DNA of 64,000 nucleotides from Bursaphelenchus xylophilus (lineage: Eukaryota > Nematoda > Chromadorea > Rhabditida > Aphelenchoididae). The notes beneath the pieces were generated by a model, which searched no databases, was not told the origin of the DNA, and saw only the letters and a program-made list of their open reading frames with translations. Positions 54,935 through 64,000 of the stretch are shown in pieces (the stretch's first letter is position 1; each line of letters opens with the position of its first letter). The stretch is from positions 8,928,001 through 8,992,000 of the forward strand of contig CAJFCV020000002.1 in assembly GCA_904066235.2 (NCBI GenBank), given 5' to 3'. The position numbers and the translations under genes are program-made.

Positions 54935-57625
54935 ATGCTCGGAATGAAAGCAATTTTGGGTGAGTGAAAGTAATCGGGGAGTTGTAGTAACGGTTCTTTC
55001 AGTTCAGCCGGACTTTTGATATGCTTGGTCGTTGATCTTGTTCGTGGAGGGCAGATAAGCTATGATGGGGAATCGGAGCCAAAGATTGTGAGGAAAACAA
55101 GGCAAAATGGTAAGTTGCTCAAGAATATGTACATATTGATCTGAAAATTTATTTGTTATAAGTTAAACCTCCGGAAAGCGAGTTACAAGGAGCCAAAAAA
55201 AATTAATGATTTTTTATATAGAGGTTTAATTTGGCTTTACAATGGCGGACCTGATCCAGTGGCAAAAAACGTATCATTTTGCATCCGGGAAGTATCAAAA
55301 ATGCAGCATAATACCTCCCTCTCCAAGTGAAAAAAACTCCGATTTCAAAAGCTCTTTTTGTGAGGGATAGGGCGCGCCGGTCAAAACGGAGTTTTTTTGG
55401 TTGGAGAGGGAGGCATTTTGCCACATTTTTGATGCTTCCCGAATGCAAAATAATACGTTTTTTGCCACTAGATCAGGTCCCACTGTATATGTATATTTTG
55501 TTCAGGACCTCCAGAATTTACCTGCTATAGAAAAGCGTTTCAATTGCATATATATTTTCTGTAATTATTCTTTTTTCTCAAACATTTTAGCTGTCCAAGT
55601 CAAATTCTTCGAGGAAGTCAAAACAACAGTCGTCCACAACATTGATAAAAATCATTTGGTTACCAATGTTTACCTTGAGGATTTCCACGACCTCGCAAAT
55701 CTCACATCCTACCCTCAGATGGCAGAGATGACCTTGAATTTGGCTTTAGTGCCTGAGGGGAACTTCACCGAATTTTACTCAAATTGTATTGAAAACTTAA
55801 AGTCAATGGGGCCGAATCTGACGAAGATTCACTTCTCCGAGGCTAAAAACATGATTGTTGTCGAGGAAAATGTAAAAAAGTATTTTGTTGATGATATACA
55901 ACAAGTAGTTTTAGGTGTATGAAAATCTGAAAAAAGAGCACGAAAAGATGATAGAAGATGCGAGGGAACTGAAAAGTTTACTGGAAGAGAAAGGGATTAC
56001 AGTGAAGAGTATGAAGCTAATCACTGAAGTTGTAATCAACGACTTGGTGAGTGTAGTAAATTTTTATATTGTTGGCTTCGTTTGCAGAGGCAACCGAGAT
56101 ATTAACCGGTTTTTGTGGCTGAGAGAGTACGCGAAAGGCAGAGGGCGGTCAGAGATAAAATATTTTTTTTCGGCCAAATTGCCAATTTTGAATAGAAAAA
56201 AATTATTTTTTGAGGCCATTACATACTCTATGGTAAAAATAGGCATGAAAATTTTCATGCCAAAATTTGCAAAGAGAGGCCACATTTTTTCCGTCTTTCT
56301 ACTTAAAAATCTCGGCTGTTTCTGCAAAGCGCGAACTAGGATTCTCGCATATGTCTAACAAGGAAAGTACTTCTATGGGGTGTGGAATTACCGGTCGAGA
56401 TATATATCAAAAAATTCGCAAAAATTTTCTGATTCAGAATATATAAAAATTAGCTGCCTAATTTTGGTCTAATGACATGTTTTTGTCCTCAGAAGTTTTC
56501 TCGCGACACCATGCACGGCAACCCAGGGAGTCTCCCGCCTCGTTTCGGCGCTTCGCCCACCTAGTATCGGTTGAATTCAAACGAAATGTCAAAAATGAAT
56601 TTTCGTGTGGTTTTCCGACCGAAAAATATTTTTCTCGGAATTATTTTATTTCTTTTGTGAATTTTGACACTTCGTTTGGACGAAATTCAAAAGTGGGCGG
56701 GAGACATTTTTGTTCTATTTTGGGTTGCCGTGCCATGCAAGTGTCTTTTTGACCTTGTTTTTACCAATAAAAAATTTTGTTTTGTGCTAAACTAAATTCT
56801 GAGGCCTTGACAAGCCTTAAAATATCAAATCGGATTACAACTACACTTTAAAAGTAGTTCCAATGTAAAAAATGGGATCTAGTGTGGCAAAAAGAGCCGA
56901 ACCCGTTTCCCTCGGATTTCCAACCCAGCGCTCTAACCACTCGGCCACACCGCTCTCTTCCGAAGGAAGAGACTGAGCGCGGTTTTGTTGCCGCAGATTT
57001 TTTTCTTCGAGAAAAGCATTTATTGAAAAAACTCGCTGATAGACCAAAATTAGGCAGCTAATTTATATATATTCTGAATCAGAAAATTTTTGCGAATTTT
57101 TTTATATATATCTCGACCGGTAATTCCACACCCCATAGAAGTACTTTCCTTGTAAGAAAAAATTACTCTAAATTTACCTCAAGTTTCATCAAAACCAGAG
57201 TGTCGCATTTGGTCTACCTCTCCTTTAAAATCGGACCTAACCCTCTTACCTTTCAGGCGATGAAACTCGACGAGCTCAACGAAGTCTTTGATGCCAATGT
57301 AACATCCGAATTTGCTCTAGTTTACGGCTTTATTTCCAACGCATCTCTTGGCGAAATCAACCTACAACACACCTATGTTTTCTCAACAAAAACCCTCTTC
57401 AATTCGCCAGAGACAATGGCCAAGTATAAAGGTTCTATTCTTACCGAAAAGATTCCGTCTTCTGAAGCCTCTATGCGACGAAGAATCGAAAGCCGACTTC
57501 CGCAACGATGTCTGCGGCCGTTGATTGCCAATTCGATTGTTTGTTTGGCCAGTCCGGACCGAATGATGGTCACAAAACAGGACGGTAAAGATGAACAGAG
57601 CAATTTCTGTTGCGAATTCTTTTAA
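54935..57625 (+). CDS. Unrecognised secreted protein, 302 residues
   Basis: Five exons: 54935-54959, 55008-55109, 55591-55871, 55915-56046, 57257-57625; 909 bases. Signal peptide about 1-22 (MKAILAGLLICLVVDLVRG). The mature protein has several possible N-glycosylation sites (NLTS, NFTE, NLTK, NVTS, NASL), a charged helical middle likely to form a short coiled coil (YENLKKEHEKMIEDARELKSLLEEKG) and a C-terminal part with ALVYGFISNASLGEINLQHTYVF and a basic stretch SMRRRIESRLPQRCLRPL, ending CCEFF. No family recognised. Intron 3 is only 43 bp; without it the frame would stop at 55922. Intron 2 holds a hairpin MITE; intron 4 (1.2 kb) holds a three-level transposon nest. All joins are GT-AG. Confidence 0.7.
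55238..55487. mobile_element. TA-flanked hairpin MITE, copy 9 (intronic)
   Basis: TACAATGGCGGACCTGATCC at the left and GATCAGGTCCCACTGTA at the right. It lies in intron 2 of the 302-residue secreted protein gene. Confidence 0.87.
56508..56742. mobile_element. ~235 bp hairpin nested in the 794 bp element
   Basis: CATGCACGGCAACCCA at the left is mirrored by TGGGTTGCCGTGCCATG at the right; GTCTCCCGCC/GGCGGGAGAC and GAATTCAAACGAAATGTCAAAA/TTTTGACACTTCGTTTGGACGAAATTC continue the mirror. Non-coding. Confidence 0.82.
56882..56950 (-). ncRNA. tRNA-like sequence inside a transposon
   Basis: The 69 nt minus-strand segment has a perfect 7 bp end stem (GTGTGGC/GCCACAC), an A-box match (TGGCCGAGTGGTTAGAGC), a Ser-like anticodon region (GGGTTGGAAATCC) and a B-box-like GGGTTCGGCTC. 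It lacks a proper T arm and a normal acceptor, so it is a degenerate tRNA or tRNA-derived polymerase III promoter, not a working tRNA. Confidence 0.4.
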
Positions 57626-57736
57626 AATATGATATTTACTGCCCCTACTGATGTGCATAAAATAAACTTTAACCTCTTTTTCTGTAACTGATAAAAAATA
57701 AACCACAAAAGATTTACAACGTATTTCGTATTTTAC

Positions 57737-58051
57737 ATGCTAGGTATATCTTTGATGGATCATATAAACCACGAAAATATCCGGGCTCAAACTGAACTGA
57801 AGGATGTATGTAAGGATATGTTCAAAGAGAAGAAAATGGAACTACATAAAAAAGATGGAACTGAGACAAGACGAAGGAAGATGGGAACAACGATTTGGAC
57901 ACCCCCGTGTACACGACAACTTGGCCGCCCAAGAATGAGATGGACCGATGACTTTCGCAAACACCATGGCCCGCGATGGAAGGATCTTATACATACTGAC
58001 GAGACAATGGAAACCATTCTGATCCACTCCATGCTTTTATCATGTGATTAG
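57737..58051 (+). mobile_element. LINE retrotransposon 3' fragment (reverse transcriptase tail)
   Basis: The 104-codon frame begins RMLGISLxDH-like (MLGISLMDHINHENIRAQT) and ends WTPPCTRQLGRPRMRWTDDFRKHHGPRW, the conserved tail of endonuclease/reverse-transcriptase polyproteins of non-LTR elements. The WAGHxxR motif normally in between is degraded and no catalytic domain is present. It is a short 5'-truncated relic downstream of the secreted protein gene. Confidence 0.8.
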
Positions 58052-58513
58052 TGTGAATAAATTGAAATTGAAAGATTTACAAGCATAACATTTGAATTTG
58101 CAACCGAGATGCAGATTAAAGTCAACAAAATTCTTGGACACGGTAGATTCAGCAAATTGTTTGTTTTTGCACACCCACAACGAAGGCACGCGTCCGATTC
58201 AACGGCTGAGCAAATTGAAGAATCTCGATTTCAATTTTCAATGAGTATTTGGTTTCATTGTCATTCCCATCCGGAAGCTAGAAGTCCAAAATCTTTGCAT
58301 TTGTTTCTGTGTTATTGAACTTTTTGATGAGTTTATGAAATAGGGGATATGACAAAGTACTTTCAAGCAGGTGCCTACGGAAAGGGAGGGGGTTTTTACC
58401 TCTATCTCTCATAAGGCCCTGTGCGAAAAAAGGTGGTATCTTTAAACTCTTATTAGGTAATTCTTGCAATGCAAGATGCCAAGAGCGTTTTTATGCCAAG
58501 CCTGTTGATTGTT

Positions 58514-58650
58514 AGCGGAAATTGAATGTTTCGTCCACTTTTGCTACTTTTAGACTCTTTTCATTTTTTGAATTTTAAATCTGAGACCTCACGAAACGTC
58601 TCTTTCCAGCCGCCCGTTGACGAAACCATCACTTACTTGGTGCCGTCTGC
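58514..58650 (+). repeat. 137 bp duplicated segment, copy 1
   Basis: GCGGAAATTGAATGTTTCGTCCAC ... ACGAAACGTCTCTTTCCAGCCGCCxGTTGACGAAACCATCACTTAC; about 93% identical, same orientation, to 60891-61027. Confidence 0.85.
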
Positions 58651-58691
58651 GCATTTTCAGATAATGCGACATCTTTAACCTAGTATTTGTT

Positions 58692-58895
58692 TAGTGGCGA
58701 ACCTGATCCAGTGGCAAAAAACGTACCATTTTGCATCCTTGCAGCATAAAAAATGTAGCAGAATGCCTCCCTCTCCAAGTAAAAAACTAGGATTTCAAAA
58801 GCCCACATTTTTTGTCAGGGAATTTGCCACATTTTTGATACTTTCCGGATGCTACATGGAAAGTTTTTTGCCACTGGATCAGGTCCGCCGCTGTA
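58692..58895. mobile_element. TA-flanked hairpin MITE, copy 10 (shortened)
   Basis: TTAGTGGCGAACCTGATCCAG at the left and GGATCAGGTCCGCCGCTGTA at the right; an internal deletion has removed part of the right arm. Confidence 0.84.
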
Positions 58896-59771
58896 TAATC
58901 ATCTGTAACCTTTGGATTAAACAATTTGACTCCGCTTAGACCAATTTCAGCCTACAAGCAGTAAATCTGTCCCCAAAAAAGCACGTTTACTACAACTTTC
59001 CCCGAAGAACTCTCAGTTCAATTCCTCGAACAGTTACACGTAGACAGACCTATAAGAGTGCATATTAATGCAAAAAGATTGAGTTTGTGCCCCAAAATCC
59101 ATAGTCGATATCATTTCTTTTCTTGGAATCGATTATGCAAAGCGTCGCCGTTCTGTTTTTCCATTTTTTCATCAGGAAAGTAACTGCTTTGCTAAACGGG
59201 ATTATCATAATTTTTCGAGGTAGATAAAGTTGAACTGATCGAAATGGAGTCATCCGTTTATAGTGGTTAGAAATCTTGATGTAGAAGCAGAGGATGTTTT
59301 GGGATGAATTTTTTTCTGTTTTTTGTCATTGTAAAATACGCGTGGTCGTCAAATAGGATCATTTATAAGAAAAAATGTTGCACTGTGCAGCGATCTCTGA
59401 AAGAAAAAAACGAAATTTGAGACTTTGTTTTTATTATTTTGCGCTGGGAATCCGAGCAGGAACCGTTCAAAAAAACCATGGCAATTTGCAAAGAAGAAAA
59501 ATTTTTTAGTCGAGCTGGGACAAAAGATTATTTGGTCGAGCTTTTGTAATCTTATGCGGCTGGGCTTGTTTTCGAATTATGTTTTTCAAAGGTTTCCCAA
59601 AATTGGATGGTTGTGGATACGGTAATATATAAAACATATATGTTTATATCTTATGCGAGATTCCTAGCTTGCACTTTACTGAAACCCCGGAAATTTCTTG
59701 ATCGTATTTCCATTGTGGCATGGACATGTACTAGTCCACAGCCTTTAAAAAAAGCATTTTTTCTGAGCTGA

Positions 59772-60025
59772 TAGAGTGGGAGACTTGATCAAGTGGCAAA
59801 AAACGTGCCATTTTGCATCCGGGAAGTATCAAAAATGTAGCAAAATACCTCCCTCTCCAAGTGAAAAAACTCCGATTTCAAAAACGCGCCCGCTCTTTTT
59901 GTAAGGAAAAGGTCAAAACGGTTTTTTTAGTTGCAGAGGGAGGTATTTTGCCACATTTTTGATACTCCCCGGATGCAAAATGACACGTTTTTTGCCACTG
60001 GACCAGGTCCAGGTCCCCCACTATA
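59772..60025. mobile_element. TA-flanked hairpin MITE, copy 11
   Basis: TAGAGTGGGAGACTTGATCAAG at the left; the right end has a small tandem duplication (CAGGTCCAGGTCC) before CCCACTATA. Confidence 0.86.
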
Positions 60026-60890
60026 CAGCACCGTCATTGACGAAAACCGCGATTTGTCAGCGGTTTTCCTCAATGGTCAGTGAGGAAATGGCTGGTCCTT
60101 ATTTTGCGTGCTCTCTCGGAAAAGTTGCATAGGAAAAGTTGCTTAACTTCGGTGGAAGCAAAGTTCAAAAGCACGTGTGCAAAATTTTTTTATCGCCGGA
60201 TCTGCACGGCTTTGTTTTTTCTTTGATTACGTTTACAATTTTTCCAACTGCTCTTCCTGACCGAATTATAGAAGGATATGGCCCACCAAAATCAACTGAC
60301 GAAAATCGAAATGATCATTTTTGATAAAGATCCTAGGCGTAAGTTGTATGAATTACATAATACAAACCAATTTTTAAATTGGTATGTTTATTATAAAACC
60401 GACCTCTTTTTCATCGGGCAATTTTTATTATTTACCATGATATTCTTCCTTTATTATAATATTTCCCATGAGATTCCTTATGTAATAATTTTTTCAAAGC
60501 AAACATTTTCTTCATTACGGCCGTGTTTATCTTGTAATTGAAGAAATATTTTTTATGAATGTTTTCAAAATTTTTGCAAAAATTTTATTTTTGCACAGTG
60601 GAGAGGTTTTATAGAATTTATATTTTTGGCCGTAATACTTTTAATTGAGGGATTCTGTAGCCAAAAGTACAGTATTTTTTATTTATATGTGCTCATATTT
60701 TTGGACGTTGAAAAAGAGGCAAAAAAAATTTTTAATTTCAAAAAAATTTTTTGCTCGTATTACAATTACAAATAATTGAAAAATACTGTAGAAAAAAGTA
60801 TAAAAATTTATTGTTTGAAAATCGTTTAAACTTGACCTTTAAAAGTCGCCAATTCAACCCCAAAGCGTGGTCCAATTTGATTACTTAAAC

Positions 60891-61027
60891 GCCGGAAATT
60901 GAATGTTTCGTCCACGTTGGCTACTTTTAGACTCTTTTCATTTTTTGAATTTTAAATCTGGGACCTCTCGAAACGTCTCTTTCCAGCCGCCGGTTGACGA
61001 AACCATCACTTACTCGCTGCCCTCTGT
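60891..61027 (+). repeat. 137 bp duplicated segment, copy 2
   Basis: Second copy of 58514-58650. The central part (TACTTTTAGACTCTTTTCATTTTTTGAATTTTAAATCTG) is unchanged between copies. Confidence 0.85.
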
Positions 61028-61466
61028 GCTTAACTTCTGGGATTGAATTTCCAATTTGAACAAACAGACCGCCGCGAGGAATTCGCCCGTTTCTTATTGG
61101 TATATGCGTGAAGATTGGCTTTCAATTGTTCGTGTCGCGGATTTGTTCGGCTTCCTGTATGCTAAGGGAGCAATTGTGCGCGATTATAGCGACATATAGG
61201 TTATGGTAGGGCTGTAACAAAGATGGGGAGGCATGGCGTGCTATGTGTGTCTGTTTTTTTTTATTTTGAGTTTCAGCACGTTTACGAGTCCTGATACGCC
61301 TCAAGGGAAATGAAAATGAGAATCTTGGTTTTGTGCGCAAGATAGATATAGGCGATAAAGATTCAGAGTGAAACGAAAATTGGCCATTTTAAAGGTACTA
61401 TGGCCAAAAATAGAGCCTCCGTACGACTGGAGATTGTGAATCTTTTACAGCCTGATTTTGAATTTA

Positions 61467-62467
61467 TAAGAGACGTACCTCAAATGCGACGCTCAGATTT
61501 TGATGAAACCTGGCACAAATTTAGAGTATTCTTTTAAAAAATGTATGGAAAAATTCTAGCTTGCGCTTTCCAGAAACATCCGAGATTTCTGGATCGAAAG
61601 AAACCTTTTCGGAGGTACAAAAAACGCACTAATTTCCATGCGGGAAATGGTATACATCATGTAGCGAACGTAGCAATCACCCTAAAAAATCATCGAAAAA
61701 AGTAGAGCAAAAATTCACCAAAAAAACCATATTTTGTTAAAACAGGGGAAGTACTCCAAGTGCGACGCTCAGATTTTGATGAAACCTGGCACAAATTTAG
61801 AGTATTCTTTTAAAAAATGTATGGAAAAATTCTAGCTTGCGCTTTCCAGAAACATCCGAGATTTCTGGATCGAAAGAAACCTTTTCGGAGGTACAAAAAA
61901 CGCACTAATTTCCATGCGGGAAATGGTATACATCATGTAGCGAACGTAGCAATCACCCTAAAAAATCATCGAAAAAAGTAGAGCAAAAATTCACCAAAAA
62001 AACCATATTTTGTTAAAACAGGGGAAGTACCCCAAGTGCGACGCTCAGATTTTGATAAAACTTGGCATAAATTTAGAATAATGTTTTCTAAAATATATGG
62101 GAGAATCCTAGCTCGCGCTTTGCCGAAACAACCGAGATTTTTAGATCGAAAGTCGGCGAAAAGTTGACACTATTTGCCGAATTTTGGCACAAAAAGTTTC
62201 ATGCCTATTTCTACCGTAAATGGTAATGTTTCTACAAAAAATCAAATTTTTCCGCACGAAACTGTCAAAGTTATGGCCAAAAAAGTTTTTTTTTCTTTTG
62301 ACTGCTCGTTTAGCATACTCCCTCGGCGGCAAAGATCGTTCAATATCTCGACGGCGATTGCAAAGCGCAAGCTAAATCTTTCAGAAACTGATACTCAGTT
62401 CATCGCCGACTGGTGTGCAAAGTTTAAAGAAAATCTGAGTGTCGCACATGGGGTACTTCCCTTGTTA
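61467..62467. mobile_element. Family-B element, copy 4, with tandem triplication of its left part
   Basis: GCTCAGATTTTGATxAAACxTGGCA occurs at 61491, 61767 and 62043, exactly 276 bp apart. The first two units are nearly identical over their whole length; the third runs on into a full 430 bp copy ending GTCGCACATGGGGTACTTCCCTTGTTA. The tandem growth must postdate the original insertion. Confidence 0.88.
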
Positions 62468-64000
62468 GAAGGGAAAATTAGAATGTCCTGTAAACTTGAT
62501 TTTTTCTATTCGATTTTACCATTTTTTTGATTCTTTGTATGCACTTATCTACTTGTTAAATAAAGCCAAGCGGGGTTTAATTAAGTTCGTTCTCATGGTC
62601 AAGTAAATAGATCGGCTATTTTCTCTAAAAAGGTTAGCTCTAAATGCATTTATGCGTGTTTTTCCTAAATTTAAATAGATACATGTAGGTTAATCTCTAA
62701 ACTCTTGGGATAAATAGTGATTTTTTGATGACTATGTCTAATTTCTGGTAAAATTCTTACCTCTATGCGATACTACAGTACATTTTTTATATTTTAATTT
62801 ACTCTTTGTAATAAAAAATTCCTTTTATTAACCAAAAAATCCTAATTTCTAGGAAAAAACAACTGCCCTCAGCTGGTGTTGCCTCTAATGTTGTCATAAA
62901 ACCGTCGTATTTTGTTTTTCTTCGCTTTCTGGATTACTGTAACGCTAACATTAGAGCAGTAAAAACTTCGAAGGCGGTTTCGAATTTTGTTTGGACTCCT
63001 CTATCTATGCATGGGAAAAGGCGTACGTAATGTTTTCAAAGGTCAATTACACGAACTTGAAGGGCGCCTTGAAAGAAAAATGGGAGCGTGTTTAGTTTGT
63101 AACAAATATTCAGGAAACTACAGTCTTGTTTGGGCCAAGAACTGACCAGTATTGTATTTCATTTGAAATAGGAGATTTACGTCAAAGTGAGGCTATAAAT
63201 AAAGCATTTTTAGGGCACTTTCAGCCGTATTTTTACTAAAGGTTGCCAAGCTTTTGATGCGTTTTTGAAAGGAAAAATTTGGGAAAAGGACAATTGGGAA
63301 AATAAAATAATTTTTTCAGCTTTTTTGGCTAGCTAAAACCTTACTTTGCTAGTCAAAAAAACCCTACTTTTAGTCGCTTTGACTCGCCCTTTATTGGGCC
63401 CTGAAACGATCATACCCTCTGCAGGGTGCCCAAAATTTTGAATTTTTTTAAATTAATATCTAGCGTACGTTTCAGAGGTTGAGTGGATCAACTGAGGGTA
63501 TGTCAGGAAGAACAAGACTTTATAAATGAAGCTTTATAGGATGGTCTTTTAAAGTATGGTTTTGACTAACCAAAAAAGCGAAAAAATGGTTTTATTTTCC
63601 CCAATTTTTGGACCTCAGAATCTTGCATTTACTGTCCCAAAAGTATTACTTGTGAACGCGTTCTCTTGACGGTATCATTTGTCTGATTTTCTCTATGATT
63701 ATACAATTTTTTTGAGAAAATCTTTGAATGTTTTCCCGCGTCTATAACTCAAAAACTAAAATTTTCAAAATTTCAATTTTTTTTTTTTTTTTTTTGCAAT
63801 TTTACTTTGCTCAAAAAAATCCCTGAAACTTTCGAACTTTCTCGTTAACGGTTACCAAAGCCTGTGTATCCACCTTCAGCTGAATCTTTGAGTAGATAGA
63901 AGACTCCTGTTTCACAGTTCCTTGACCTTACACCTTTTGTTATAGTATGTTTTCCTTGACGACGTTCCTTGTCCCCAGCTCGCACCCATTCGGAAATAAA
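62468..64000. other. Terminal AT-rich region, nothing recognised
   Basis: No coding frame above chance, no RNA gene and no member of the repeat families described above. A poly-T tract at 63778-63796 and several A/T-rich stretches are present. Confidence 0.45.

Larger units (their letters stand above)
56359..57152. mobile_element. 794 bp PIF/Harbinger-like non-autonomous element
   Basis: Termini CAAGGAAAGTACTTCTATGG and the exact complement, with ~110 bp near-perfect inverted arms (through CGGTCGAGATATATATC and GATTCAGAATATATA). It is flanked by TAA on both sides (56356-56358, 57153-57155), the 3 bp duplication typical of PIF/Harbinger elements. The interior holds a second hairpin (56508-56742) and a tRNA-like segment (56882-56950). 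No transposase. Confidence 0.85.
56072..57225. mobile_element. Family-B element, copy 3, interrupted by another element
   Basis: Left part 56072-56358 (GCAACCGAGATATTAACCGG ... TTCTCGCATATGTCTAA) and right part 57153-57225 (TAAGAAAAAATTACTCTAAATTTACC ... GAGTGTCGCATTTGGTCTACC) join into one family-B copy when compared with 36048-36487. The interruption is the 794 bp element at 56359-57152. Confidence 0.8.
58052..61464. other. Gene-free region with MITEs and a duplicated segment
   Basis: Holds MITE copies 10 and 11, the duplicated 137 bp segment, and a degraded family-B piece at about 59640-59700. The remaining frames (58109, 59425, 60139, 60278) are short, AT-driven and unsupported. No RNA gene seen. 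Confidence 0.45.

Noticed and set aside
56064..56358. Open frames running from secreted-protein exon 4 into the intron
   Set aside because: GTGAGT donor at 56047 and the family-B sequence show that this is intron.
1..64000. Prophage, bacterial operon or secondary-metabolite cluster
   Set aside because: All recognised genes are intron-containing nematode genes; nothing bacterial or viral is seen.

Overview
This is nuclear DNA of a nematode. The evidence is three cuticle collagens with the nematode N-terminal module and a basic processing site, a DB-module secreted protein, an ShK-domain secreted protein, many introns of 40-60 bp ending in TTTCAG, and start codons placed a few bases after a TTTCAG-like acceptor, as expected for spliced-leader trans-splicing. 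The species cannot be told from the sequence; it does not read like a compact Caenorhabditis locus because intergenic DNA and introns are packed with palindromic non-autonomous transposons.

Layout. 1.5-7.5 kb: two tandem fatty-acid-amide-hydrolase-like amidase genes (+), separated by a 1.2 kb terminal-inverted-repeat element. 7.7-12.4 kb (-): a secreted ShK-nitrobindin fusion protein (8625-12401) and, just downstream, a small single-pass membrane protein. 13.4-15.1 kb (-): a class-2 (EstA-like) lipase. 16.9-17.5 kb (+): a small secreted protein with a TATA box. 17.7-24.3 kb (-): a 16-exon gene for a WD-repeat plus coiled-coil protein of CFAP57-like architecture. 25.0-28.3 kb (+): two tandem cuticle collagens, then tRNA-Phe (-). 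29.0-31.4 kb (+): a pair of paralogous four-cysteine secreted proteins. 31.5-32.1 kb (-): a DB-module secreted protein. 33.9-35.8 kb (+): an unrecognised 353-residue protein. 36.7-37.3 kb (+): a 5'-truncated papain-family cysteine protease. 37.8-41.0 kb: a giant palindromic hAT-like element. 41.6-44.5 kb (+): a protein tyrosine phosphatase with an atypical WPD loop. 45.8-46.9 kb (+): a third collagen. 48.5-49.4 kb: a minisatellite with higher-order structure. 50.8-53.8 kb (+): an APMAP/strictosidine-synthase-like membrane protein. 54.9-57.6 kb (+): an unrecognised secreted protein whose last intron holds a nest of transposons. 57.7-64 kb: repeat-rich DNA with a LINE fragment.

The genes look like an ordinary mixed cuticle, secretion and lipid gene set; I see no cluster that must act as one pathway. 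The strongest unusual signals are (i) an AT-AG intron in the first amidase, (ii) the ShK-nitrobindin fusion, (iii) the loss of the catalytic-cysteine exon from the protease among transposon ends, (iv) the tyrosine phosphatase without its general-acid Asp, (v) several families of long palindromic elements with target duplications that identify hAT (8 bp), piggyBac-like (TTAA), PIF/Harbinger-like (TAA) and Tc1/mariner-like (TA) mobilisation, including at least 11 copies of one ~250 bp hairpin family. All exon models were built by hand from splice signals, reading frame and paralogue comparison; exon lengths sum to whole codons in every complete model, but no transcript data support them.
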